Part shown: positions 36,638-55,140 of the stretch, in pieces | How the letters are laid out: every line of letters starts with the position of its first letter | Position numbering within the stretch: the stretch's first letter is position 1 | Assembly (NCBI GenBank): GCA_019916065.1 | Contig: CM034238.1 | Span: forward strand, 5,420,199-5,484,198 | Direction of reading: 5' to 3' | Length of the DNA stretch: 64,000 nt | Origin: Vitellaria paradoxa | Lineage: Eukaryota; Streptophyta; Magnoliopsida; Ericales; Sapotaceae | The notes under the pieces: model-generated | Seen by the model: the letters and a program-made list of their open reading frames with translations, nothing else | Database searches by the model: none | Told to the model about the DNA's origin: nothing | Translations under genes and position numbers: made by a program

Positions 36638-37528
36638 TGGTCTCTGTGTGAGAGGTTGATCGCCTTCTGTTGGTTGTCCTCCTTCCTGAACAATGACCTG
36701 AGTGCAAGAGGTTGATTGCCTTGTGTTCTGTTCGTTCTCTCCCTGGGACTATGCCTATTGGGCCACGTGTCAGCTTTAGTAGACTCTCAAAAGCAACTTC
36801 CAGAATGAATTCCTAACCTCTTCATCCCAGAAGAATATTCCTTTGCCCCCCCCCCCCCCTCTCTTCAATTTTCCAATTCTTTAACCCTGCCGCCTTGAAA
36901 TTTCAGATAAGCCAGTTAATATACCCTGCCGCCTTGAAATTTCAGGTAAGCCAGTTAATATTATGTCTTAAGCCTGACCATAATTCCCTTAGCTCACGTG
37001 CTATTTTGCAGACGTTGATTAGTTTGGAGTTGTGAATTATGAATTATTTAAAATTAACAGTCAAGTTAGGTTTTAATCTTCAGCCTTCAAGCTAACTAAG
37101 AGTCTTGTGTAACAAAATGTCCCCGGTAACAGGCATATGAATGCCCATTTTACTCGAATGCATACATTACCAAATCCAAATGCTATGAGGTAAAATCAGT
37201 TCCAGTTCATCATTTTGCCACTAGATAACGTACAGGGAGCAAGAAAAAGCAATGTAAAGCACTCATTATTTTGACCACACAGGTAAACCTTCATATTCTG
37301 AGATAGAGACAATCATCAATTACCCCCCCCCCCCCAAACAAAAAAGAAAGAGGTAGAAACAATCAGATGAAGATTAAAAATGGGGAACTAACAAAATTAC
37401 GTATGTCCAAGGTTCATGACCCATGGCATCCATCAAATAGAACCAAATAGACAAAGAGGGACCAAACAACTTCTCCTGTCAAAAACAGAGAGAGGAGAAG
37501 TGAACCACTAAAATGAAAACAATTGAAT
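36638..37528. other. Spacer between COX6b and 14-3-3
   Basis: It contains the COX6b promoter side (pyrimidine-rich, near 36660-36740), C-runs near 36846-36859 and 37323-37335, and a 39-bp tandem duplication at 36884-36961. No gene seen. Confidence 0.6.
36884..36961. repeat. 39-bp tandem duplication
   Basis: ACCCTGCCGCCTTGAAATTT starts both units (36884 and 36923). The units differ by one base ('cagataagcc' versus 'caggtaagcc'). Confidence 0.9.
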
Positions 37529-43534
<6,006 letters not shown>

Positions 43535-46299
43535 TGGAGGAATTTCGTTGAGATCTGATCTGAGAAAATAAGAAAGAATACAGGAAAGGGAAAGACAAAC
43601 CAGCAATTGGAAATACCGAAGTGCAGAGGTTGGAAACTTGGAAGCATACGCTTTTATTATTTTGCTCTTTTTTAATTTGTTTTATTCAAATTTATTGTTT
43701 ATTATTTATTTTTAAAATCCGCATTTTGTTCTATTTATTTATATAATGTGGGAGTTTAATAATGCAATAAAAAAAATTTCGGGTATATAATTGGAGTTAC
43801 AAATGAGTAATTTAATCACAAATTATTAATTTTTTTAAATTACTTCATGTTTATTATTCAAGTAGATATTTATTTGATTATTATTCAAGTAGATATAGGA
43901 TATGTTTGAAGTGACAAAAAATGAAATAAAATGAGATAAAGTAAGATAAGTTATGGATTCGTAATTCGTATAGTGAGATAAAAAGTAAATAACTTTTAAG
44001 AGTTTTTTAATATTTTTTACTATTTTTCAAATTTTTTATCACTTCAAACGGAAGTCATAAAATTAGTTTTATTTGAGTTAAATAATTATTATATTATATA
44101 AATTAAGGATATATATAAATTGTCGTGTCAAGTCATAGCTTAATTTTAAGAAAGTAATAAAATTTTAAATGAATTCAAATTATATTTATTTACTCAATAT
44201 GTCAATCTGAATGTACTCAAAATCGAGTAGCCAAATTTTATTTTAATTGTGCAATTTTATTACATAAATTTAATACGTATAGTTTATTAATAAATTTTGC
44301 TAATTATTCGATTATTGTAAAAGAAAAGAAAATTGAAGGCCCGTTAAGTACGTGAGTGAAAAATATTCCAGTAAGTGGTTCAAACCTTTGCATTGTAAAC
44401 TTTAATAAAGTCTCGTAAGTGGTACACTTTTTTGAGCCTTTAATTAATAATAAAACAACTTGATTTTTTCTAGTGTATATCAGATATTCCGTTTGGAGGC
44501 TAAAAGGTAAAAAAATATCAAAAGTTGTATTTTGAAATTTTGGTGTGTTTGGTAGAATCATAATTTTTTTTTTCTGCTCTGTTACAGTAATTTATTCCAC
44601 AAAAAATTTTACTAAACACATAAAAATTGTCACTTTTTTGCCCTGTTACAGTAAAAAGTTTACAAACACACAAAAAGTTACCACTTTTATGATCTGTTAC
44701 AATAAAAAGTTTACCAAACATACCAAAAATTATAATTAGTAATTTTGACTAAAATTTGTTAAAAAATACTAAAATTTTCGCTGCCTAACGCCCCTAGCCA
44801 CTCCTGAGTCAACATATAGATATTATTCTATTCCAATACCTAAGCATATATTTGAACGAGAAAAACTATATAGTAGTCACCGTAATGGAGGAAAGGAATC
44901 GAAGCATCCTAAGAAAATTCGCTTGCAAAGATAAGCATCCTAAATATGTTTCACCTTCAGCCATTTCTCCTCAGCATTTGCTTAAATCCAGATAAATTCT
45001 AAGATATTTTAATATTATAATGACATTCTATATTTTACAAATTTTTGTTAGTGCTGAGTTCTAACTCTTTATTCAAATTATTTACTTTTTTTTTTGTTTA
45101 ATATTAAATGAACTATTAATAATTAAAATTCAATACTTATAATATTTATAAAATCAACTTGTATTGAACTATTTCAGAAGTATGTCTCACCCCATGTCTA
45201 CCCCTCCACTGTGAGATATCTTTTCTCATTTAAGAAGCTTTTAGAGACATAATTTTTAGTAATTTTTTTACCAAAAGTTGCTAATTGTAATTTTTGGTGT
45301 GTTTAGTGAAACAAGGAGCAATTTTTAATAACTTTTGACAACTTTTAAGCGTTTAGTAAAATTTTTAGTAACTTTGGTATTTTAGTAACTTTAAACAATT
45401 TTTAGCAATTTTTACTAACTTTCTAGTTGAGAAGTTACTAGAACAAAGCAGAAAAATAGCAAAAGTTAGTAGTTTGCCAAATGCTCAAAAATCAAAAATT
45501 GGTAATTTTTGCCAAAAATTACGTTACCAAACCTCTTTAAATACTCTCTTTTGAGTTCTGCTAAAATAACTAAAAAAAATGACATTATGACAATGACATG
45601 AACTTGGGATGGGACAAGCAATGGGATGAGTATTGCGCGCACACAACACCTCCCCCCCCCCCCCCCCAAAAAAAAAAAAAACACACGCACCCACACTTGA
45701 TAATGATTTTGTGGAAGGCTATCAACTTCTTTTGCGGTCTCTTGGGAAACATCAAATATATCAAATCATATGTTGAAGCCATGACATGAACTACTTGATA
45801 TATGGTAAGAAAATAAGGATGTTTGAGTTGAAATTCCACTGCAAAAAAAGAAGGTATTAATTTTATGCAGTAATTAATACACCTTTAAAAACCAAAGCAG
45901 ATAGGATTTTTCTATACAGGCCTAGAGCAAGGAATAAAAATGTTTCGAACCCAGGCAAGTCTCAGTTTTTCTAACAGTCAATATAGTTGTGGGTACTTGG
46001 CTTGTACGTGGGTGTGCTAGGATTGCAAAATCACCCAAGTACACTACTGCTTGTTGGTAGTTTTCAAACCTGCTTTAGGAACAACAATGGCAGCTTTGTA
46101 GTTTTCAGAGTTCTCTCTAACCATCTCTTCCACTAAGCAGCTTCTTCATACAGCCCGAGTATTCAGAACCAAAGAAAAACTGCCTAAAATCACATTTCCT
46201 AGAAAAATCAGATGAATATATTGACTAGATTGTTTCGAGATAAAATTAATGGGTGAAGTTTTTACCTATTTCAAATCCCCATTCCCAGCCGGTGAATTT
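43535..46299. other. Intergenic region between 14-3-3 and MENA
   Basis: It contains the 14-3-3 promoter side and MITE-like elements (43898-44052, and related AT-rich copies at about 44484-44780 and 45246-45540 with repeated 'agtaacttt' text). There is also a C17A15 tract near 45652-45681. No gene seen. Confidence 0.6.
43898..44052. repeat. MITE-like element, family A, with clear inverted ends
   Basis: The left end TATGTTTGAAGTGACAAAAA and the right end (inverted) CCGTTTGAAGTGATAAAAAA match over about 16 bases. The core 'ggattcgtaattcgtatagtgagataaaaag' is the reverse of the core in other family A copies. Confidence 0.7.
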
Positions 46300-49200
46300 C
46301 TACAAAGTAAAAGAACAAAGGGCAATCGCCTTGGGAACAGGTCTTCCTGTGAATATTCTGGCTGCTACCAGCCCAGCAGCCAAAGCAGCTCCAAACAAAG
46401 CGTGTAATCTCACGCAGTAGTACTTTGCCATGAAGATCTTTGCTTTATCCTATATGAAATGAAATTTCAGTACCACATCATAGAATCAATTTGATTCAAT
46501 TGTAAATGAGACAAAAACCATTCAAACGATTTGTGATTATGCAGTTATTTCATTCAAAACAATAGTCCCTAGTCCCTACATTGGTGCTCTGTACACACTG
46601 ATCGCATTGAGAAACAGTTCTATGAAGTTATGTTGCCACTCACCTTGTGGTTCTCCTTAACAAAGCTCACAACTAGTTTTCCAATGGGCAAGGTCAGGGC
46701 ACAGAGAAACTGAAACAGAACTACGATTAGATCTAGAATATTGGGATGAGTAAGTATGATGTACTCAATGTGGAAATAAAGATCAGGATACACCTAAAAC
46801 TAATGCTGTTTCCAGTTTAGAACACTTGATGGGACTTACAATACAAGTAAAAGGAAGAGTTCTGCTAAGACCGAGAGCAAGCAAAACTGAATAAAGTGCA
46901 ACAACTGCCATTTTCACCACCTTTGATCCTGTTTCAGAGCCAAGCCTAACCTGAACCAAAAAACCAAAAAAAAAAAGTCCATGTGAATTGTTGGTTAAAG
47001 TTTCCTTTCTTTTGCAAGGTTCTAATGCAAGCATACTTACCAGAGGGGACCATTTTCCCACTGCCTTGTCTCCATCTACCTGAGTTGTACACCATTCATG
47101 TTACCTGATACAGAGATACACTGAATGGAGAGATTTGGGAATACTTGAAGGGGGAGAAAAAATAAAAAAGAAAAGGCTACCTGATGAAAGTGACTGCAGA
47201 AGAGGATTAGAGATGTTGTAAAGCCAACAAGGAGTGATGCAGAAAGGATTGTGCCAGTTATTGGAAGCTCACTGAAATAATCACCCAGAAATCAATGCTT
47301 AGGAAGGCATACAGAAAATAGATCCAATCATCAATCAAAATTAGCAAAAACCTTGTGGTGCTCTGCAATAAGTAAAAAGCAGTTGTAGCGAACGGGCCAA
47401 ATGCTGCAAAGCACAGAGGCTCCCCAAGTCCTTGATAACTTAATCGGAATGGTGGACACTGAAAAAAAAAAATATACAATTTCAGACAGTTGAAGACTGG
47501 CCTCTCTAACCTGTGCCTGATATATCTGCTAAAGAGTCACCATGAATGAGGGTTACACCCACCAAAAATGCAGCAAATCATTTTAAAAGCTGGCTGACAA
47601 CAACACTGGCGAATATTATGAGTCAACTACGTATTATATTTCAGGTACTCAGGCAAATTAGAATGCATGGCAGGTTAAATAATCTCATGATTTCTAAAAG
47701 TCAGATTTAACCAATAGGAATGTCGAGTACCTGATATATGTAACCACAAGTAATTGCACAAGCTAGTAATAATATTGAACGCATGTTTCCACACTCCACA
47801 GACACCCAAGTAAGTCCAATGAAACCGAGGGCAAGTATCAAGCAGGCAGCATATAGAGTTCCTGTGCGGCTTCCAAAAATGTAACAGAGGCACAGTTAGC
47901 TAACTGATAATTCCACACAAAAAGGAAAAGCAATACCCAACAAGGAATAGCCCTAATGTAGAAAAATGAAAAAACTTGCAGGAGTCTCACCTGCCAACTA
48001 AATTTACAACTGACTCTTTCTTGTTCTTATCAGCTCCTGTATCAAAATCATAAACGTCGTTGCTGCCCATATTACACAGAAAATGAGAAGGTAAAATATA
48101 GATCCGGTATGAAGATATTGATATTTCACTGATGCTGTAGTGACACAATCTTTAGCAAACACAAAGGGAGGAAATCAATAACCGCTGTTTAATTTTGTTC
48201 ATATAATTTGCGTGAAAATGAGCTAGTAATTGATTGTAACTACATGTTCAGTTGAAATTAATCATATTTACAGCTAACTTGTTTGCGTTAATTCATAAAA
48301 TAAACTGGTAAGACATCTCACCTTAAATTTAGCCAAGTGATTATAAGGGCTGAGGAAACCAAAAGCACAAAATAGCGCTTGGCTGAATACAGGCCAGTCT
48401 GCAAATACGCGGCTGCACTTCCTACCTGTTTTTTGCAGAAACAAGGAATAGTAAGTCACTGATATGGCATACACAATTCAGATTGTGGTGGAAAAGCAAG
48501 TGCCAGGGATACAATACTTCCTTTTTTTTTTTTTAATTGCTAGAGATATAATACTTCATTCCAATAATTGCAGCCAAAATCAAGAAGTTTCAATAATAGA
48601 ACATGATGAATTTGAAAATGCAATTTCATCATCATCTATTTGATGACTCCAAAGAAGCCTCAAACTATTCCTATTAAGAGTGTAAAAAGAAACTCACAGT
48701 AAGAGGAACCAAGGCAACAGAATAAATTGGTAATTTGATTGCCCTCCATATCAAGGTTGCTCTAGAAATTTCTTCCTTCCTTCTCTTCAGGTGTAGTGTT
48801 AGAATAATGTGCTTTACCCTCAGAAGAAGCCCGCTGGCATCTTTGCCGCCAGTTTTCTAGTAGTCTTGTATGAAACTCAAGATAAGTTTGAGCGCTCAGA
48901 CAAGAAGTAGGTGTTTTTTCAATAGCATATGATAAAGAGGCTCTTTGATAAGGCCTGAGAAACAAGGTATGTCAGCCATTCTAGAAAGGGGAAAATCTAA
49001 ATCACCCTCCTAGCATGTCAGTGGATATGTGCGATGAAATTAAGGCCTAGTTTGGTATAAAAGAATAGAATGGTCGTTCCCACACCTTCATTCCATTACC
49101 TTGTTTGGTACGTTTAATTGAAATGCTACTTATTTGAAATGCTACCTTATTTGAAATAATGGAATAGAATGATATTGTGTAATGGAAGTGTCAGAATGAC

Positions 49201-49400
49201 CATGCCGTCCACTTGTACCAAACTAGGCCTAAGAGTTGCAGCCAAATTTGGAGAGGAAGTGATGAATAAATGTAACCGTACAACTATCTTTTGAACTATG
49301 GGCTGGGAACTTACCTTGGAGTTCCATTCTGATTCAAACGGTTGTTGAATTGCTTTCCACCAAATCCAACGATTATTAAGTTACAAAATGTGGCTGCCAT
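46300..49400 (-). CDS. MENA: Phylloquinone prenyltransferase MENA/ABC4, with apparent frameshift
   Basis: Eleven exons on the minus strand: 49315-49400, 48698-48954, 48322-48425, 47991-48062, 47731-47869, 47352-47458, 47181-47271, 47041-47079, 46840-46950, 46644-46709 and 46300-46449. The protein is a UbiA-type membrane enzyme of about 405 residues. Motifs are LSNDVYDFDTGADKNKKES (first Asp-rich motif, Mg-prenyl diphosphate binding), QCPPFRLSYQGLGEPLCFAA, and HFHQVDGDKAVGKWSPLVRL (second Asp motif). It attaches the phytyl chain to 1,4-dihydroxy-2-naphthoate in plastids, making the vitamin K1 used in photosystem I. In exon 2 the leader frame runs into TAG just before ISRATLIWRAIKLPIYSVAL. Removing one copy of the doubled tetranucleotide (TTCCTTCC at 48773-48780) restores PEEKEEISRATL and the exon phase. 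This could be a 4-bp slippage or an assembly error. Confidence 0.93.
48508..48557 (-). mobile_element. Micro-retroposon with 13-bp target duplication in MENA intron
   Basis: GATACAATACTTC at 48508-48520 recurs with one change at 48545-48557. The 24 bases between are a T-run followed by 'aattgctaga', that is, ten unique bases plus a poly(A) tail on the minus strand. It lies between exons 2 and 3 of MENA. Confidence 0.6.
49044..49229. mobile_element. PIF/Harbinger (Tourist-like) MITE in MENA intron 1
   Basis: A 186-bp element with terminal inverted repeats GGCCTAGTTTGGTATAA and (inverted right end) GGCCTAGTTTGGTACAA. The 3-bp target duplication TAA occurs at 49041-49043 and 49230-49232, the length typical of PIF/Harbinger elements. 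No coding capacity. Confidence 0.88.
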
Positions 49401-52230
49401 TGGTGGCCGTCTGAGTGATATTATCTAGAGAAGGAGGTACATATGATGCTTAGTACTTTAGTATTGACAATTGAGCTCCCAAAACATTAAACCAAATCTG
49501 GACTATAAATATGCACATTAAAAAATAGAACAAAGGGTCTACAAAACTCCTAAGAATTTGTTGCAACCACCAAAAAAAATATAGGGAAAGTTCCAAAAAT
49601 GTGAGTAAAAATTTCATTTTTAATGAGATGAAAACTTGAAAATCCAAATACATGAAAAAAAAAAAAAAAAATTCACCCTGTTGAGAGAAAATAAATCAAT
49701 ATAAATAGTAAGTTGACTCCTTCCTAGCAACTAAGTTTTTTGGTAAGATGGCGGCTAATACTCTAACATATTATCAAAGCAAGGAAAAATTAGAACTCAA
49801 ACCTCACCACCACTCAAATATATCAATAGTTAAACGTGTTTCGCCCTTTCAAAGTCAGTTCGGCCACACGTGAGAAAGCACGTTGGGAGAAAATAACTCA
49901 TTATAAATAGCAAATTTGCCCGCTCCCTAATAGTTTAAGTTTTTAGATAATGGCTAACAATTTAACACACCCCAATTGGAGTTTCTGATTTTTAGTTCAT
50001 TAAAAGGGAATATTCAGTCCAAAAAATCACTTTTTTGGTGTTTCCCCAAGAAAATAAAGAAAATCTAAGAAATTGTTCAATTTTCCAAATATATGAGCTC
50101 TTTGATCAATCCATAAAAGAAAATCCTGTATTTCTTGAAAGATATAGAAATGATTTGAGTATTTGTCCATGTAGGGAAACAGACAAAATCATAAATAAGA
50201 TTAATCAGCACAAAAAAACAATCAGATACATGCATTTTTTTCATTATAAAATCCAATAATCTCAAATCCAGATGAAATTCTCTGGTTCTATCTATCCTCA
50301 ATATTTAATATGGACAATGCTAATCTTGAATAATCTTCATGAGTTTGAAATTGTGTTTGTTACATTGCAGGTTAAATTTGAACTGTAGGTTACAGTGATC
50401 CACTACAATCATAGAACCCCCCTCCCCCCCGTTTTTTGAAGGTCACCAAGAGCATTGGTTCAGATACAACTCCAGTCAACATGCCAAGATTTGACCTTTC
50501 AATCATCATACCAGAAATCCAAATTAAAATGCCTTTCTTTCTCACTTGTCATCCAAGAATCAGTTTAATATTGTAAACATACAAGTCTAAAATATAAAGA
50601 AAAAAGGAAAGTAATGAAATTGTATTAAATACATAACATTATTTCTTTTATGTATGGAGCCAAGGGTGTTCGGCCATCTTCATGCACCTCCACTAATCTT
50701 GGGGTCTTGAAATTAATGACTAGTAAGCCTCTAACAGCCTGAGGATACTCGAATTAAAGAACAAACCCAGGGAGTATCCAACAGAACTGACTCTCACGTC
50801 ATGTTTGGTTGGGCATTCCCTTGGGAATGAAATGGTCAAAGCCCATTCTCCTGTTTGGTTGGTATTTATGGCAGGGAGTGGAATGGTTGATTCCACGAAT
50901 TGGGGAAATGTAGCTTTCCGGCCATGACAGAATGCAAAAGGATTCTTTTGACCTCCATCTACTCTCACAGTCTTTTTGACTCTATAAAGGACAAAGATTA
51001 GTCTGGTTCAGAAACAACCCTAGTCTGAATCCCAAGTTTTCGGCATGCCAACACATCACACCCTAAACTAAAAAGCCTTGATTTTTTCACTGGATATTCA
51101 ACAATCAGTTCAATATGGTAAGCAGAGGCGTAAAATAAGGATTGAGAATAAGAAAAACTCAAGAGATTATAAATAACATATTAACCCACATTCAATACGT
51201 ATATATACTTCAAAGAACGTGAAATGGTACCCGGAAAACCTTTAGATTCCTCTCTACTTCATCTCCACAGATGCATGGACTCATAAAACGGTAACATTGG
51301 GTCAGACAGATAGTCTTGAGAAATGCCTCTGATCTTCTCCCGCTAATCTTATCCAATCAATCCAACTTCCAAATGTCCAACCAGATGTTGACACGTGGCC
51401 AAAAAAAAGGTGAACCCACCCTTACAAGAAGTTAGAGAAGATAAGGGTTGCGTTCGGTTGAGTTCAGGTTCCTAATTAACAAATAATTAAATTGATTTTT
51501 TTTTATTTCTGATATTTAAATTTGAAATCGAATTGAATTTAATAAAATTATTATTCAATTATTTTTTATTTTTATATTTTTTTTATTTGTGACACTGTTA
51601 ATGAGCAAAAAAAAAATAGCTCAAAGTCAAATTTTTATATAATAAAAATTTATATCTTACCAAAATCTTGATCTAACTTAATCTTAAAAATTAAAATTTA
51701 TTTTAAAATATATATTAAATTTCAAACTTATAAAATCGGTTTAATTTCTTTCTTATTTCAAATTACGTGCTAATTTTAGTATACAATTATATTTTTTTAA
51801 TTGTTGACCTATTTTGCACAATTAACTTTAGTTAAAAATATTATTAATTTTAATTATATTAAAATAATTTTTTGATTGATTTATAAAAATAAATCAAACT
51901 AAAAACATTATTTTTATTAATTACATATTATACTTTATAGAAAGAAATCATAATTCAAACTTATTATAATGAAGAAAAATGTTACACTACAAATCACAAT
52001 TAAATTGATCGCGAGTACAAATCGATCACAATTCAAAACTTCTTATAAATCAAAATCATTATTTACTTTCTTCGCATTCTTCACATTTTGTAAATAAAAA
52101 TATTATAAAATTAATAAAATTATTATAAATTTTTAATGCACTTGTATATATAAACATTGACATTGATATATTAACACCAGTGGAATTGATATACACAGAA
52201 GAGTTGTAGTTCTTTACTGTTCATACAAAA

Positions 52231-52376
52231 CTCTGTTTGGTTTGTGATAAATTTCTGAAAACCTCTAAAATCTTCTGAAAATTTATAAAAATTATTTATT
52301 TTTTATCTCATTACACGAATTATCAACCCATAACTTATCTCACTTTATCTTATTTTTTATCATTCCAAACACACCC
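52231..52376. repeat. MITE-like element, family A
   Basis: Begins CTCTGTTTGGTTTGTGATAA and ends TTTATCATTCCAAACACACC. Core 'ttttatctcattacacgaattatcaaccc'. Confidence 0.6.
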
Positions 52377-52799
52377 TTATTAAAAATATAATCATAAAAA
52401 TTAATTTTTATATAGATATCTTTAATAAAATTATATGAGTAAAGTATACGTCATTAATAAATGTAAATGAGTTATTACATATCCACAAGCTTAAAGTTGT
52501 GGCATCGTATATAAAAAATAAATTATTGTCTCAAGTAACTTTAGAGAAATATTTATGGTGACATTTGCATATTTTTTATTTTATTAATAATTAATTTTAT
52601 ATGGAGGCAAATTTTTTTAAGACGAGGTCTAAAAAATTAACACTTATTATGATATGAAAGTTATTTTTATATATAATTACTTCAATTTTAGTTCGATTTG
52701 TTTTTTTTTTTTAAGATTTAGTGAAAGTTATAGCTATATAGAGTATTATTAATCGTATACTTTTTACCAAATTAACATTGAAAATAAATATATGGTAAG

Positions 52800-52946
52800 G
52801 GTGTATTTGGCACACTGAATTTTGCTAAAAATCATTGAAAATTTTTAAAATTCTTTAAAAGTTATTCACTTTTTATTTCACTGCACGAATTACAAACTCA
52901 CAATTTATATAACTTTATCTCACTTTTTATCATTTCAAACATATCC
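52800..52946. repeat. MITE-like element, family A
   Basis: Begins GGTGTATTTGGCACACTGAA and ends CTTTTTATCATTTCAAACAT. Core 'ttttatttcactgcacgaattacaaactcac', nearly the same as in the copy at 39439-39585. Confidence 0.6.
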
Positions 52947-53324
52947 AAAAAGACACTAAAAAGGCGACCCAGAATCTACTAAATGGGTAATATGACATAC
53001 AATGTAATGATCTTATAAACTAAGGATTGTCCCACATCAAAAGTGAGTACTAGAAGACATAACTTAGTGGCCTTATAAATTACGACTTTTTGACTTGATT
53101 TTATTCATCGAAGTTTTGTAAGCATTCATAAGTTTAGTAATAATAAATTGTTTTTCAACGCTCAAAGACGTACTTAATATTCATAGAATCTCGTTAAATT
53201 TATATCTTCTCTTTTTTTTATTAATTTTTTATTTTTTTATCATTATTTCCCGTTTGCTATTTTGTGCGATATTATTCTGAATATTTTATTGTGTAGGTAA
53301 ATCGCCTGCTTTCACAACACCGGG

Positions 53325-53456
53325 TTAACCTATGCTATGTATATTGCCTAGAAGGAAAGGCCAGGGGATCTTCATCGATAAAATAAGATATTAACCTTAG
53401 CCATGTATATTGCCCAGAAGGAAAGGCCAGGGGATCTTCATCCATAAAATAAGATA
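53325..53456. repeat. 66-bp tandem duplication
   Basis: Two units, 53325-53390 and 53391-53456, share 'gaaggaaaggccaggggatc' and the ending 'aaaataagata', with a few substitutions. Confidence 0.88.
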
Positions 53457-53493
53457 TAATTAATGACAACTCTATGAAATAAGATATAATTAT

Positions 53494-53646
53494 GGGCCGT
53501 TTGGTATCTCAAAATTTTTTAAAATTTTAAAAAATTTTAAATGTTTTTAATTCTTTCAATTAAAATTCACTACGTGTTACTTTTACATCATATCAACACT
53601 AACTTCTGATTTTTTTTTAAAGTTTTTTTGGCACTTACAAACACCT
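53494..53646. repeat. MITE-like element, family B
   Basis: Begins GGCCGTTTGGTATCTCAAAA and ends TTTTGGCACTTACAAACACC. The interior 'acttttacatcatatcaacact' is the reverse complement of the family B core seen at 7650 and 25864. Confidence 0.5.
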
Positions 53647-53882
53647 TAATAACTACCCTATAAGGCACATTATCAAATCTTTACATTAAACCCACAATGA
53701 TGGATGATTTTGTTACTTAAATGTTATTTTGCTTTAATATTTAGTTTTGAAAAAAAATAAAAAAAAGAAGAGAATGAAATATAAAATTACTAGTAGCAAA
53801 TAATCACCTGCCATTTATCAATTTTATTATAAGAAATCTTCTTTTAATTGGTATCACACCTACTAACCCTCAACACCAATGG

Positions 53883-53928
53883 TAGAAAGTCGTAAATTTT
53901 TTTTTTTTTTGGTAAATAGAAAGTCGTA
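53883..53928 (-). mobile_element. Micro-retroposon: TTACC-A(n) tail with 12-bp target duplication
   Basis: TAGAAAGTCGTA at 53883-53894 is repeated exactly at 53917-53928. The 22 bases between read on the minus strand as TTTACC followed by A14 and TTT, the same end as the SINE at 40173-40384. Confidence 0.7.
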
Positions 53929-55042
53929 GAATTGGGTTGTAATAAAAGTTTACTCTCATGTCATACCTAAATTCTTTTAATTTGTATTACACGTGTACAC
54001 CTCAACAAATATGTCAAATAATTGTGGAATTGCACAATAATAGGTTTGAATCTAAACTTAAATATTTATTATAGTTCAATAAATTAAAAAAATACGTTCT
54101 ACTAATCTTACTACATTTATTATATGCATGACATCAAACATGCTTTGGCCAGCTAAACTAACTCAACTAATTTCTATATTATTTCTCAAATATATGTATT
54201 TTTAAATGTAAATAAATAATAGTATGTATATTAAATTAATAACTTGCAAATCCATAATATATCATATTCCTATCTATATAACAATACTAGCAATTACTCA
54301 TGCCTGAAGGTGTAAAAATATAATTTAACATATAAATTGTTTAAATTTAAATTTATAAAGTAAACCTACATAAAAAGTGTAAAAATAACATATAAAAATA
54401 AAAAGAGATTAAGGTAAAAAATAAAAAGAGATTAAGGTATAAAATTTTATTATTTATTATAAGTATTATCACATTTTTTAAAATATTAATTTAAAATCCT
54501 TTATGCAAAAAGTATTCAAAAAAATATGTGAAAAGTGAGAGGAAAAATAATTGTGGCCATTTAGCAAATTTAACCGTTAAAAATATCTCAAATTCAAAAT
54601 TTTAAACTTCCTTATTATATAAATGATGCAAAATGTAAAAGTGTATGCATTTAAAATTTAAGTTTTAGGTACATTAAGATTGAAATTTTAATTTTAATTT
54701 TATTTTTAATAAAATTTTAAAAAATTAAAGTTTAAATTATTTTTTAAATAAAAATTTAGTTTATTTTGTCTAATAGGTATCTATATATTGTTTAATAAAT
54801 GTGTACAATTTTATTATTATTGTATAGATCCCTATGACATTTGTAGATAATAAAAATAAAGTATACATATATATATTTGAATTTCAAATTTCAAAATTTG
54901 TGTGCAAAGCACAAATCGCACCCCCTCCCAAGCAAACCCCCGACCCTCTCTCTTTATCCTCTCACCTCCTTCTCCCTCCCATCCCCCACCAGTGGTTGAC
55001 AAGTACACATCTGGGTAGTTAGTATGGGTAGTTGGCACTTAA

Positions 55043-55140
55043 TGAATAAGAATAGTTCACTTTTTTTTTTTTTTTTATAAATGCCTTCTATTTCTTTGAA
55101 TGGTTCCAAAAGAAAACTTCAGTGAATAAGAATAACTCAC
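55043..55140 (-). mobile_element. Short poly(A)-tailed insertion with 18-bp target duplication
   Basis: TGAATAAGAATAGTTCAC at 55043-55060 recurs with two changes at 55123-55140. The 62-bp insert is, on the minus strand, about 46 unique bases plus an A16 tail. Confidence 0.6.
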
